A DNA stretch of 64,000 nt from Acinetobacter nectaris CIP 110549 (GTDB taxonomy: Bacteria > Pseudomonadota > Gammaproteobacteria > Pseudomonadales > Moraxellaceae), in contig NZ_KI530723.1 in assembly GCF_000488215.1 (NCBI RefSeq), positions 222,308 to 286,307 on the forward strand. The letters are read 5' to 3'. Made by a program: the position numbers and the translations under genes. Of the stretch, positions 1-7,726 are shown piece after piece. The notes under the pieces were generated by a model. That model was not told the DNA's origin. It saw only the letters and a list, made by a program, of their open reading frames with translations, and searched no databases. Numbering within the stretch: position 1 is the first letter of the stretch; each line of letters starts with the position of its first letter.

Positions 1-19
1 AATTCAGAATACTCTAGAA

Positions 20-95
20 GTCCCTATCGTCTAGAGGCCTAGGACATCGCCCTTTCACGGCGGTAACCGGGGTTCGAATCCCCGTAGGGACGCCA
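20..95 (+). tRNA. tRNA-Glu (anticodon TTC)
   Basis: This 76-base cloverleaf has an acceptor stem GTCCCTA/TAGGGAC, a T-loop GGTTCGAATCC and an encoded CCA end. The anticodon loop CTTTCAC gives TTC, which reads glutamate codons. A strong terminator follows about 10 bases after the CCA. Confidence 0.97.
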
Positions 96-102
96 AATTC
101 TA

Positions 103-136
103 AAAAAGCCACTGAGTCTTCAGTGGCTTTTTTTTA
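103..136 (+). terminator. Rho-independent terminator after tRNA-Glu
   Basis: A GCCACTGA/TCAGTGGC stem with a short loop is followed by eight T residues and preceded by an A-run. It can act on the tRNA and, in reverse, on the receptor gene that ends at 193. Confidence 0.85.
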
Positions 137-192
137 TGTGTGTTTTTAATAAGAAGCCCTAGCAACTTGCTAAGGCCTCTTTGTAAACTTAA

Positions 193-2391
193 CTAGAAAT
201 CAAATGACGTTTGCAAGAATACTGTTCTTGGCTGTCCTTCATATTTCCCATATATACTGTCAGATGAGCGCGTAAAATAGTTGGTATCAAATACGTTTTT
301 AATACCTGCTGCAACTTTTAACCCTTTTAACTGCTGGCTAAAATCATAGGCTACTCTTACAGAAGCTGTTGTATAGCCCGGTATACGCCCAAAGCGCCCT
401 TTATCATCCTCAATAACAAGGTCATCTTTATTTGTTGCAATTTGGCTAGATTGAGCAAATAAGTCTGTATTCACAGTCCATTGATTCACCTTATAACCTA
501 AACCAAGGTTAGCCACCCAACGTGAATAAAGTGGAATATCCTTACCTTTACGTATGCCTGCTGCGGCTGTTGCATGCGTATACGTTAAATTACTATAAGC
601 AGATAGCCCGTGCAGTACATCATACATCTGACCAAAGTCATAATTTACACCAAGCTCAAAGCCTTCATGTTTTGTAGCACCTAGGCTACTCCATTCTTCT
701 ACACCATTAATTTTTGAACGCTTCAACTCTTGATCAAAGTCAATATAAAATGCAGTTAGTTCAGCTTGTAAACCGTTTCCTAAGTAATGTGTTCCAAGCT
801 CATAGTTTTTTGCCTTTTCAGGTCTTAGACCTTGAGTTTGAGATACTGCTGTGTCCCCATCAATTTTTGCCATTTGGCTATATTGTTGTGGTCCAAATGA
901 AATTCCATAGTTTGCAAATACATTCCACTGATCATTAACTGCATATTTCACTGAAAAATTTGGTAAAACTTCATTCGACTTTACAACAGGGGTAATAGAG
1001 CTTTTTACACTATTATTGGCATTTAAACGGTTAAAGTTTTCTGTGGTTTTAATTGACTCAAAACGCACACCCGGTGTCACAGACCAACGACCAATATCTG
1101 TTCTATTATCTAGATATACAGCATGTGCTGTTGTTTTACCATTGGCAGAAGAGTAACCATCTAATTGTGTAATTACAGGACTATTGGGCGCATAAAATGC
1201 ACTACGTCCAATATATTCTTTACTGGTTTCATGCAAATAACGATATCCAACAGAAATTTCATTATTTACGTTACCTAATGCATAAGCATGAGAAAAACGA
1301 GGTTCAATCGCAGAGACTTGATAAGTCCTTGGCGCATTTCTTAACTGCATTTCCAACTTCTTGGTTTTTGCATTTTGTGCTTGATTTTCCATTACCGCAT
1401 TACGGTAGGTATCTGTGTGATAAGCCAAAACTTCAAAAGTATTTACATCATCTTGATGAGTATACTTTAAAGCACCATCTGTACGATGCCCTTCAAAAAA
1501 GTCATTCTTCATCACAGATTGATTTGGATTAACCGCATACTGCTGTGGTGTCAAACCACCTGGCATACCTGCCTTTGCATCATAACGATGTAAACTAAAT
1601 TCAAGCTTATCTGCATCGGTAAAGCTATACGCCGTTTTTAAGATAACATCATTAATATTGTTATGATCATTATCATCTCTATAACCATCACCTTGCGTAC
1701 CTGAGTACATTAAGGCAATACCTAAACCATTTTCAAAGGTTGTACCAAGAAATGCATTCGGGCTTAACTTAACATTGCCATTTTTAGCAAACTCAGTTGT
1801 TAGCCCCACTGTACCTTTAAAATCTTTTGGAATCTCACGCGTATTAAAGTTAATAATACCACCCACATTTTGAGGTCCGAAGCGAACAGAGCCCGCTCCA
1901 CGAATGACATCAATCGATGAAATATTACCTAAACTGGTTGGTGCCAATGAAAGCTGTGGCTGACCATAAGGAGCAAATGCCAGTGGTACACCATCCATAA
2001 GAACTGTTGAACGTGGAGAGAAACGTGAGGTTAAACCACGAACACCAAAACTTAAAGATAAATCACTACCTGCTGTTCCTGCATTGTCTTGGACTTGGAC
2101 ACTAGGAACCTGTCTTAAAGCATCTTTTAATGTTGTCGAAGCTGTTTCATCTAGTTGCTTACGATCTATAATCGTTCTTGCACCTGCATGCTCAAACACT
2201 TTTTTTGCTGTTACATCTTCAAGCCAATTTCCTTGTGCACGTAATTGAATTGTATTTAAAACTGCTGTTTTTGAAGAGTTTTCTTCTTCAGCATATGCAA
2301 ATGAGGTAAAGCCAAATAAGGCAAGAAAAGTTGCAATAGCGACTTTCGATTGCTTAAACGAGTGTGTAGATACAAAGGACTTCTGCTGCAT
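193..2391 (-). CDS. fecA: TonB-dependent receptor, FecA-like (ferric citrate)
   Basis: This 732-residue outer-membrane receptor probably imports ferric dicitrate using TonB energy. A signal peptide ends at about residue 34 (AYA). The plug follows at about 50-195 and contains FecA-like stretches such as RSTVLMDGVPLAFAPYGQP and GPQNVGGIINF. The beta-barrel runs to a C-terminal Phe (TSFDF), as outer-membrane assembly requires. Escherichia coli FecA has an N-terminal signalling domain of about 80 residues, but here the mature N-terminus goes almost straight into the plug. No fecI or fecR homologue is nearby, so transcriptional signalling through this receptor is unlikely. The citrate substrate is inferred from sequence likeness only. 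An AGAGA ribosome binding site precedes the ATG. Confidence 0.85.
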   Translation of the reverse strand: MQQKSFVSTHSFKQSKVAIATFLALFGFTSFAYAEEENSSKTAVLNTIQLRAQGNWLEDVTAKKVFEHAGARTIIDRKQLDETASTTLKDALRQVPSVQVQDNAGTAGSDLSLSFGVRGLTSRFSPRSTVLMDGVPLAFAPYGQPQLSLAPTSLGNISSIDVIRGAGSVRFGPQNVGGIINFNTREIPKDFKGTVGLTTEFAKNGNVKLSPNAFLGTTFENGLGIALMYSGTQGDGYRDDNDHNNINDVILKTAYSFTDADKLEFSLHRYDAKAGMPGGLTPQQYAVNPNQSVMKNDFFEGHRTDGALKYTHQDDVNTFEVLAYHTDTYRNAVMENQAQNAKTKKLEMQLRNAPRTYQVSAIEPRFSHAYALGNVNNEISVGYRYLHETSKEYIGRSAFYAPNSPVITQLDGYSSANGKTTAHAVYLDNRTDIGRWSVTPGVRFESIKTTENFNRLNANNSVKSSITPVVKSNEVLPNFSVKYAVNDQWNVFANYGISFGPQQYSQMAKIDGDTAVSQTQGLRPEKAKNYELGTHYLGNGLQAELTAFYIDFDQELKRSKINGVEEWSSLGATKHEGFELGVNYDFGQMYDVLHGLSAYSNLTYTHATAAAGIRKGKDIPLYSRWVANLGLGYKVNQWTVNTDLFAQSSQIATNKDDLVIEDDKGRFGRIPGYTTASVRVAYDFSQQLKGLKVAAGIKNVFDTNYFTRSSDSIYGKYEGQPRTVFLQTSFDF

Positions 2392-2588
2392 TTAAAATCT
2401 CTTGAAGTATAATATATTTAAAAATATGACATAAAATAATATTTCTTAATAACAAAAACAATAATTATTCGCATTTATGTTGATCGATATTTCTTGTAAA
2501 AGTCGAAAGAAGATAGGCAATAGACTTGAAAGTTTTTTATTTCGATATTATTTCGCTAGAATATACTTAAAATTATTTTGGAGTTTTC

Positions 2589-2927
2589 ATGCAATACCGT
2601 TGCCCACAATGCCAAAGCCAAAAAGTCATGCCTATTGCCCAAGCAGGCAATACAACACGCCCAGATGTACCTAAAAGTCTTATGATTTTAGTCTTCTCTA
2701 TTTTTCTACTTTTACTTTTAGTTATTTCTAATATTGCGATGTGGATTTTTAGCAAAGGCGCAGGCACAAATTTACAAATTGCAACTGCGGTTGTATTTGC
2801 TATTACTGCCATTTCAGGCGTTTTATTTTGGCGTGACTTACCAAACTTTAAAATTTCTATGCAAGCATTTATGCAATCACAGAAAGTGTGGAAATGCCGC
2901 GACTGTAATCATCAATGGCAAATTTAG
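2589..2927 (+). CDS. Small zinc-ribbon membrane protein, function unknown
   Basis: This 112-residue protein has an N-terminal C-P-Q-C pair (about residues 5-8) and a C-terminal C-R-D-C pair (about 103-106). Together they could form one zinc ribbon split across the chain. Two hydrophobic segments lie between them (about 30-55 and 63-82), so the protein is probably an inner-membrane hairpin with both ends in the cytoplasm. A good Shine-Dalgarno sequence (GGAG, five bases before the ATG) supports the start. It is divergent from the fecA-like gene. I do not recognise a functional family. Confidence 0.75.
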   Translation: MQYRCPQCQSQKVMPIAQAGNTTRPDVPKSLMILVFSIFLLLLLVISNIAMWIFSKGAGTNLQIATAVVFAITAISGVLFWRDLPNFKISMQAFMQSQKVWKCRDCNHQWQI

Positions 2928-2936
2928 ACTTCAATT

Positions 2937-2993
2937 TTATTCATGAGTATGCCCATGTGTATGCTCATGATTCAAATGTTCATCTTCTTCAAT
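2937..2993 (-). pseudogene. Orphaned His-rich C-terminal tail of the CDF exporter
   Basis: Read in frame past the czcD stop codon, this stretch encodes 18 residues, IEEDEHLNHEHTHGHTHE, and then TAA. A His/Glu/Asp-rich end of this kind is typical of CzcD-like exporters. It is the remnant of the normal C-terminus and is translated only if the TAA is read through. Confidence 0.8.
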
Positions 2994-3848
2994 TTACAAA
3001 GTTATTTCAGTAATACCATATTGGTGAGATAACATTTCTACAGCTTCACGATATAGCCCTGTTCTATCCTCTTTATGTGGTACAAATACATGCGCCGTTA
3101 AGTGAATATTTTTTGATGTAATTGCCCATATCTTTAGCTGATGTATACCCTCCACGCCATCTATTTTCAATAAACTCTGACGCAAAGCCTCTACATCAAT
3201 TTCATCGGGTACACCTTCTAATAAAATATTTAAACTTTGCTTTAAGAGTATCCATGTTCTAGGAATAACCCAAATACCAATTAGAATTGCGACAGCAGTA
3301 TCAACCCACGCCCAACTTGTCCAGTAGATAATAATTGCACCAATAATAACGCCTAAAGACCCTACAGCATCACTAAGTACTTCAAGATAAGCACTCTTTA
3401 TATTTAAATTATGGTTTGCTCCTGAAACTAAAATTTTCATTGAAATTAAGTTAATTACCAAACCAAGTATTGCAATGATAAGCATGCCAATACTATGTAC
3501 TTCAGGCGGTTGAGTAAATCTTAGATAAGCCTCATATAAGATATAAATTGCGACAATAAATAACATCAAGGCATTAAATAATGCTGCCAATATTTCAAAG
3601 CTTTGATAACCAAATGTCCGTTTATTATCTGCGGGTAACTTTCCTATTTTTATTGCAGCTAAAGCAATTGCAAGCGCGGCAACATCTGTAAACATATGTG
3701 CTGCATCTGAAAGCAATGCCAAACTTTGAGTTATAAACCCTGCAACAACCTCTATAACCAAAAATACTATACTGAGTATTAATGCTATTTTGAGTTTATT
3801 AGCATTTCCCTCAATATCTATTGCATGATGATGATCATGGCCACTCAT
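2994..3848 (-). CDS. czcD: Cation diffusion facilitator (CzcD-like), His-rich tail removed by stop
   Basis: This 284-residue inner-membrane metal/proton antiporter of the CDF family probably exports Zn2+, Co2+ or Cd2+. It has an N-terminal His cluster (HDHHH), six membrane segments, metal-site residues D48, H51 and D55 in TM2, and E156-V-L-S-D160 in TM5, where many family members have HxxxD. The cytoplasmic domain follows TM6. The reading frame stops at TAA (2994-2996), but the same frame continues for 18 sense codons to 2937. Those codons encode a tail with five His residues, typical of the end of this family. The TAA looks like a recent nonsense change, perhaps from CAA. The transport core is intact, so the protein is probably functional. 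AAGGAAACAACA precedes the ATG. Confidence 0.88.
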   Translation of the reverse strand: MSGHDHHHAIDIEGNANKLKIALILSIVFLVIEVVAGFITQSLALLSDAAHMFTDVAALAIALAAIKIGKLPADNKRTFGYQSFEILAALFNALMLFIVAIYILYEAYLRFTQPPEVHSIGMLIIAILGLVINLISMKILVSGANHNLNIKSAYLEVLSDAVGSLGVIIGAIIIYWTSWAWVDTAVAILIGIWVIPRTWILLKQSLNILLEGVPDEIDVEALRQSLLKIDGVEGIHQLKIWAITSKNIHLTAHVFVPHKEDRTGLYREAVEMLSHQYGITEITL

Positions 3849-3908
3849 TGTTGTTTCCTTATTCTATTTAATCTTTATATATCTATTGAAACTTCATAAC
3901 AATTAAAT

Positions 3909-3927
3909 AATAATGATTATCATTTAA
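3909..3927 (+). promoter_or_regulatory. Fur box between czcD and the DUF4198 gene
   Basis: AATAATGATTATCATTTAA matches the 19-base Fur consensus GATAATGATAATCATTATC at 14 positions and holds the perfect core AATGATTATCATT. It lies 25 bases before the start at 3952 and 60 bases before the divergent czcD start. It most probably controls the plus-strand gene and could also affect czcD. Confidence 0.75.
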
Positions 3928-3951
3928 TTGTTGTTGTATTTTTAATTTACT

Positions 3952-4740
3952 ATGAAAAAATTTATTTTACTTGGTTTACTCATTTCATCATCTTTATATG
4001 CACATGAACCTTTTGTCAGCACACCAACAAACATGACTACAAATAACCGTGTTCTAGTCACTTCAGGATATACTGAAGAAGCTCTCAATACAGAAGTTGC
4101 ACTAAAAAATGTCACTTTTAATGTTGTTGAACCTAATAATAATATTCAAACTATTACACCTGAGTCGCAACTCAAATCTGCTACTGTTTTTGATCTTCCC
4201 CTAACTATAGATGGAACTTATCAAATTAGTTCAAAAATTTCTAAGCAACTTCAATATACTTATTTCAATCATGAATGGCGCCCATTTTTTGATATTGCTG
4301 CCGATAAAGTTGCACCTTTATCAGAACGTACATTTCTAATTCCGAGTGACTTTAAAACACCTCCACAACTCAGTGAGGTTACAAGAGAATGGACCATTCA
4401 AAACTATCTCTCTAAAAAACATAGCTCTGCTATTACCTACTCAGTAAACAACGCCATTGGAGTTCAATTTAGTACCAATCCAACAGAAATTAAGGCGCAC
4501 CAACCTATTACACTAGATATTTCCTATGATGGAAAGCCATTAAATAATGCAAATGTGACATTAAGATCAGTTGGACAAACAACAAAACAAGCTCAACACT
4601 TTGTATCTGATATAGCAGGGAAAATTTCTATTACATTTCCTCAAGCAGGGCAATACTTGCTATCTGTAACACCAACAGTAGATGGAAAAGTTAAACCCTC
4701 TACTCAACGATATACGCTCATTAGTTTAACTGTTCAGTAA
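3952..4740 (+). CDS. Secreted DUF4198-like protein, probably metal-uptake associated
   Basis: This 262-residue protein has a signal peptide cleaved at about residue 17 (SLYA, followed by HEPF). The mature N-terminal HEPF and the two beta-rich halves resemble DUF4198 proteins, periplasmic components often found near TonB receptors and nickel or iron uptake genes. The second half (about 170-262) looks like an Ig-like fold of the Cna-B/carboxypeptidase-regulatory type. A Fur box lies directly upstream, so expression should rise in iron starvation. The gene is monocistronic and ends in a terminator. The family call is from general resemblance, and the biochemical role is unknown. Confidence 0.7.
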   Translation: MKKFILLGLLISSSLYAHEPFVSTPTNMTTNNRVLVTSGYTEEALNTEVALKNVTFNVVEPNNNIQTITPESQLKSATVFDLPLTIDGTYQISSKISKQLQYTYFNHEWRPFFDIAADKVAPLSERTFLIPSDFKTPPQLSEVTREWTIQNYLSKKHSSAITYSVNNAIGVQFSTNPTEIKAHQPITLDISYDGKPLNNANVTLRSVGQTTKQAQHFVSDIAGKISITFPQAGQYLLSVTPTVDGKVKPSTQRYTLISLTVQ

Positions 4741-4750
4741 ATATAAATAC

Positions 4751-4786
4751 AAAAAAGCCAACTCACCTATGAGTTGGCTTTCTCTA
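4751..4786. terminator. Bidirectional terminator between the DUF4198 gene and ettA
   Basis: An A-run, the stem AGCCAACTC/GAGTTGGCT with a loop of about six bases, and a TTTCTCT tail sit between two convergent genes. Confidence 0.8.
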
Positions 4787-4801
4787 AATCACTAATTAAA
4801 A

Positions 4802-6463
4802 TTAGCCACCAATTTTTCTATATTTTTGGCGCTTTGGTCGAGCTTCATCACCTAATTTTTTCTTACGGAATGCTTCATACTCTGTGTAGTTACCGTCGAA
4901 GAACTCAGGGCCTTCATCTTCAAAAGCAAGAATATGCGTTGCAATACGGTCTAAGAACCAACGGTCATGCGACACAACCATTACTGTACCAGGGAAAACT
5001 AAAATAGCGTCCTCTAGTGCACGTAATGTTTCAACATCAAGGTCATTTGATGGTTCATCGAGTAAGATAACGTTTGCACCTTGCTGAAGAATTTTTGCAA
5101 GTTGTAAACGGTTACGCTCACCACCAGAAAGCTCACCTACACGTTTTTGCTGGTCTGAACCTTTAAAGTTGAAGCGGCCAATATATGCACGAGAAGCAAT
5201 TTCGTAATCACCTACACGTAAGATATCTAAACCACCTGAAACTTCTTCCCAAACAGTTTTATTATCATCCAAGGTATCGCGAATCTGACCAACATAAGCC
5301 ACTTTCACAGAGTCACCAACACTTACTGTACCTGTAGATGGCTCTTGCTCACCTGTCATCATACGGAAAAGTGTTGTTTTACCTGCACCATTTGGCCCCA
5401 CAATACCCACAATCGATGCTGGTGGTACAGAGAAACTTAAGTTTTCGTAAAGTAAACGATCACCAAATGATTTACTGATATTGTTAACTTCTACAACCTT
5501 GTTCCCTAAACGAGGGCCAGGTGGAATATAAATTTCTGAAGTTTCATTACGTTCTTGGAATTCTTTAGAGTTTAACTCTTCAAAACGTTCCATACGTGCT
5601 TTATTCTTCTTCTGCTGACCTTTAGCATTTGAACGAACCCATTCAAGTTCTTTTTTCAATGCTTTCGCAAAAGATTCTTCTTGCTTATTCTCTTGCTCTA
5701 AACGTGCGTTCTTTTGTTCCAACCACGTTGTGTAGTTCCCTTGATAAGGAATACCATGTCCACGGTCAAGTTCTAAGATCCACTCAGCAACGTTATCTAA
5801 GAAGTAACGGTCATGGGTAATCGCAACAATTGTCCCTGCAAAGTCTTTTAAGAAACGCTCAAGCCAAGATACAGATTCTGCATCTAAATGGTTTGTCGGT
5901 TCATCAAGTAACAACATGTCAGGCTTAGATAAAAGTAAGCGGCAAAGTGCAACACGACGGCGCTCACCACCAGAAAGCTTATTTACATCTGCATCCCATG
6001 CAGGTAAACGTAGCGCATCTGCTGCTTGCTCCATTTGGTTGCTTAGGTTATGCGCATCCCAAGCATGAATAATTGATTCAAGCTTTTCTTGCTCTTTTGC
6101 AAGTGCATCAAAATCTGCATCTTCAGCAGCATATTCAGCAAATACTTCATCTAAACGTGCTAATGCATCTAGAGGCTCACGTAAACCATCTTCCACGTTA
6201 CCACGAACATCTTTATTTGGGTCTAAAGGTGGCTCTTGTTCAAGATAGCCAATTTTAATACCAGGCTGTGCACGTGCTTCACCAGAAAAGTCTTTATCTA
6301 CACCCGCCATAATGCGAAGTAGCGTTGACTTACCCGCACCATTTAAACCAAGTACACCAATTTTTGCACCAGGGAAAAATGATAAAGAGATATCTTTAAG
6401 GATTTCGCGCTTAGGCGGAACCATTTTAGATACTCGGTTCATTGTATAGATATATTGGGCCAC
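4802..6463 (-). CDS. ettA: Energy-dependent translational throttle protein EttA (ABC-F)
   Basis: This 553-residue cytoplasmic ABC-F ATPase binds the ribosomal E site and gates entry into elongation according to the ATP/ADP ratio. Two ABC domains are visible. The first has Walker A GLNGAGKST, signature LSGGERRRVALCRLLL and Walker B LLLDEPTNHLD. The second has GPNGAGKTT, LSGGERNRLQLAKIL and ILLDEPSNDLD. The charged linker between them is typical of ABC-F proteins, and there is no membrane segment. Length matches E. coli EttA (555). The start is GTG at 6463, five bases after a clear GAGGAG. The gene is monocistronic. Confidence 0.96.
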   Translation of the reverse strand: MAQYIYTMNRVSKMVPPKREILKDISLSFFPGAKIGVLGLNGAGKSTLLRIMAGVDKDFSGEARAQPGIKIGYLEQEPPLDPNKDVRGNVEDGLREPLDALARLDEVFAEYAAEDADFDALAKEQEKLESIIHAWDAHNLSNQMEQAADALRLPAWDADVNKLSGGERRRVALCRLLLSKPDMLLLDEPTNHLDAESVSWLERFLKDFAGTIVAITHDRYFLDNVAEWILELDRGHGIPYQGNYTTWLEQKNARLEQENKQEESFAKALKKELEWVRSNAKGQQKKNKARMERFEELNSKEFQERNETSEIYIPPGPRLGNKVVEVNNISKSFGDRLLYENLSFSVPPASIVGIVGPNGAGKTTLFRMMTGEQEPSTGTVSVGDSVKVAYVGQIRDTLDDNKTVWEEVSGGLDILRVGDYEIASRAYIGRFNFKGSDQQKRVGELSGGERNRLQLAKILQQGANVILLDEPSNDLDVETLRALEDAILVFPGTVMVVSHDRWFLDRIATHILAFEDEGPEFFDGNYTEYEAFRKKKLGDEARPKRQKYRKIGG

Positions 6464-6792
6464 GCGGACTCCTCAATTAAATAATGTACAGCTAAAAATC
6501 TTTGAAACTATTATACCTAAAAGTCTTCAGAAAATAAGGCTCTTGCCTTTTTATTATCATTGCTTGTTAGAGACAATGTAAGTGACCTTATTGTTCAACT
6601 TCATTGTGACAAAAGATCGTACCGTTTTCAAATCTGTTTAAAATATTGACAACTCGCAAAATAAGCCAATATTTTTCATATTTCGTCATTATCTTCTGTT
6701 TCTTTTTACGATATGCTTTGTTCGTTTTTTGATGAGGTACACTTCATCAAAACCATTATTACACCAAAACACATGCGCCAAGGTATCCTCTT
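6464..6792. other. Intergenic region between ettA and acr1
   Basis: This 329-base divergent promoter region has no convincing open reading frame. A TTGACA at 6646-6651, with AATATT 16 bases downstream, is a plausible sigma-70 promoter for acr1. No known operator was recognised. Confidence 0.4.
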
Positions 6793-7677
6793 GTGAAAAA
6801 AAAGTTAGAACACCTTTTTCAACAACGCGTTCAAGGAAAAACTGCTCTCATTACAGGTGCATCAAGTGGCATTGGTAGAACCATTGCCAAGCGCTTGGCC
6901 TCCGCAGGTGCGCATGTCTTATTGGTTGCACGCACAGAAGAAAATTTACGTGAAGTACAGCTAGAAATTGAAAAAGATGGTGGTCAAGCCTCTATTTTTC
7001 CATGTGACTTAAATGATATGGATGCTATAGATGCATGTTCTAAAAATATTTTAGCAAATGTCGAACATATTGATATTTTAATTAACAATGCAGGACGCTC
7101 TATTCGCCGTGCCGTTGAAGAGTCACTAGATCGCTTTCATGACTTTGAAAGAACCATGCAGCTTAACTACTTTGGTGCAGTACGTTTGGTACTAAACATA
7201 TTACCGCATATGATTAAACGTCGTGATGGGCATATTATTAATATTAGCTCGATTGGTGTTCTGGCAAATGCCACGCGATTTTCTGCTTATGTTGCATCTA
7301 AAGCAGCACTCGATGCTTTTAGCCGCTGCCTCTCTGCAGAAGTTCATGCACATAAAATTGCCATTACTTCCGTGTATATGCCGCTTGTACGCACACCCAT
7401 GATTGCACCTACAAAACTATATAACTATGTGCCAACCCTTTCTACAGATCAGGCAGCAGACCTTATTGCTCATGCCATTGTGAAGCGTCCAAAGAGTGTC
7501 GCAACCAATCTAGGTCGTTTAGCGTCTCTCACTTACTCTATTGTTCCAGATTTAAACAATAAACTCATGTCTATTGGCTTCAACTTATTTCCAAGCTCGA
7601 GTGCTTCTATTGGAGAGAAAGAAAAATTAACGCTTATCCAACGTGCTTATGCAAAGATTTTTCCCAATAATCATTAA
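6793..7677 (+). CDS. acr1: Fatty acyl-CoA reductase Acr1 (aldehyde-forming)
   Basis: This 294-residue NADPH-dependent short-chain dehydrogenase/reductase fold protein is very like Acinetobacter Acr1, which reduces long-chain acyl-CoA to fatty aldehyde as the first step toward wax esters. The cofactor motif TGASSGIG is at residues 21-28, NNAG at 98-101, catalytic Ser at 152-153, and Y166-x-x-x-K170. Characteristic Acr1 stretches include FPCDLND, RSIRRAVEES and SSIGVLANATRFSAYVASK. The start is GTG, about ten bases after AAGG. An upstream ATG at about 6773 runs into a stop. A terminator follows directly. Assignment rests on remembered similarity and is strong. Confidence 0.9.
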   Translation: MKKKLEHLFQQRVQGKTALITGASSGIGRTIAKRLASAGAHVLLVARTEENLREVQLEIEKDGGQASIFPCDLNDMDAIDACSKNILANVEHIDILINNAGRSIRRAVEESLDRFHDFERTMQLNYFGAVRLVLNILPHMIKRRDGHIINISSIGVLANATRFSAYVASKAALDAFSRCLSAEVHAHKIAITSVYMPLVRTPMIAPTKLYNYVPTLSTDQAADLIAHAIVKRPKSVATNLGRLASLTYSIVPDLNNKLMSIGFNLFPSSSASIGEKEKLTLIQRAYAKIFPNNH

Positions 7678-7685
7678 ACAAACAT

Positions 7686-7718
7686 AAAAAAGCCTCCTAA
7701 TTAGGAGGCTTTTTTATG
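7686..7718. terminator. Bidirectional terminator acr1/tex
   Basis: AAAAAAGCCTCC, a short loop and GGAGGCTTTTTT lie between the convergent acr1 and tex genes. The U-tract is strong in both directions. Confidence 0.88.
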
Positions 7719-7726
7719 TGAGTCAG

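Noticed and set aside
2457..2478. Possible Fur box upstream of the fecA-like gene (AATAATTATTCGCATT)
   Set aside because: It matches only about 11 of 16 aligned consensus positions and lacks the two-sided TGAT/ATCA core. It is not distinguishable from AT-rich background.
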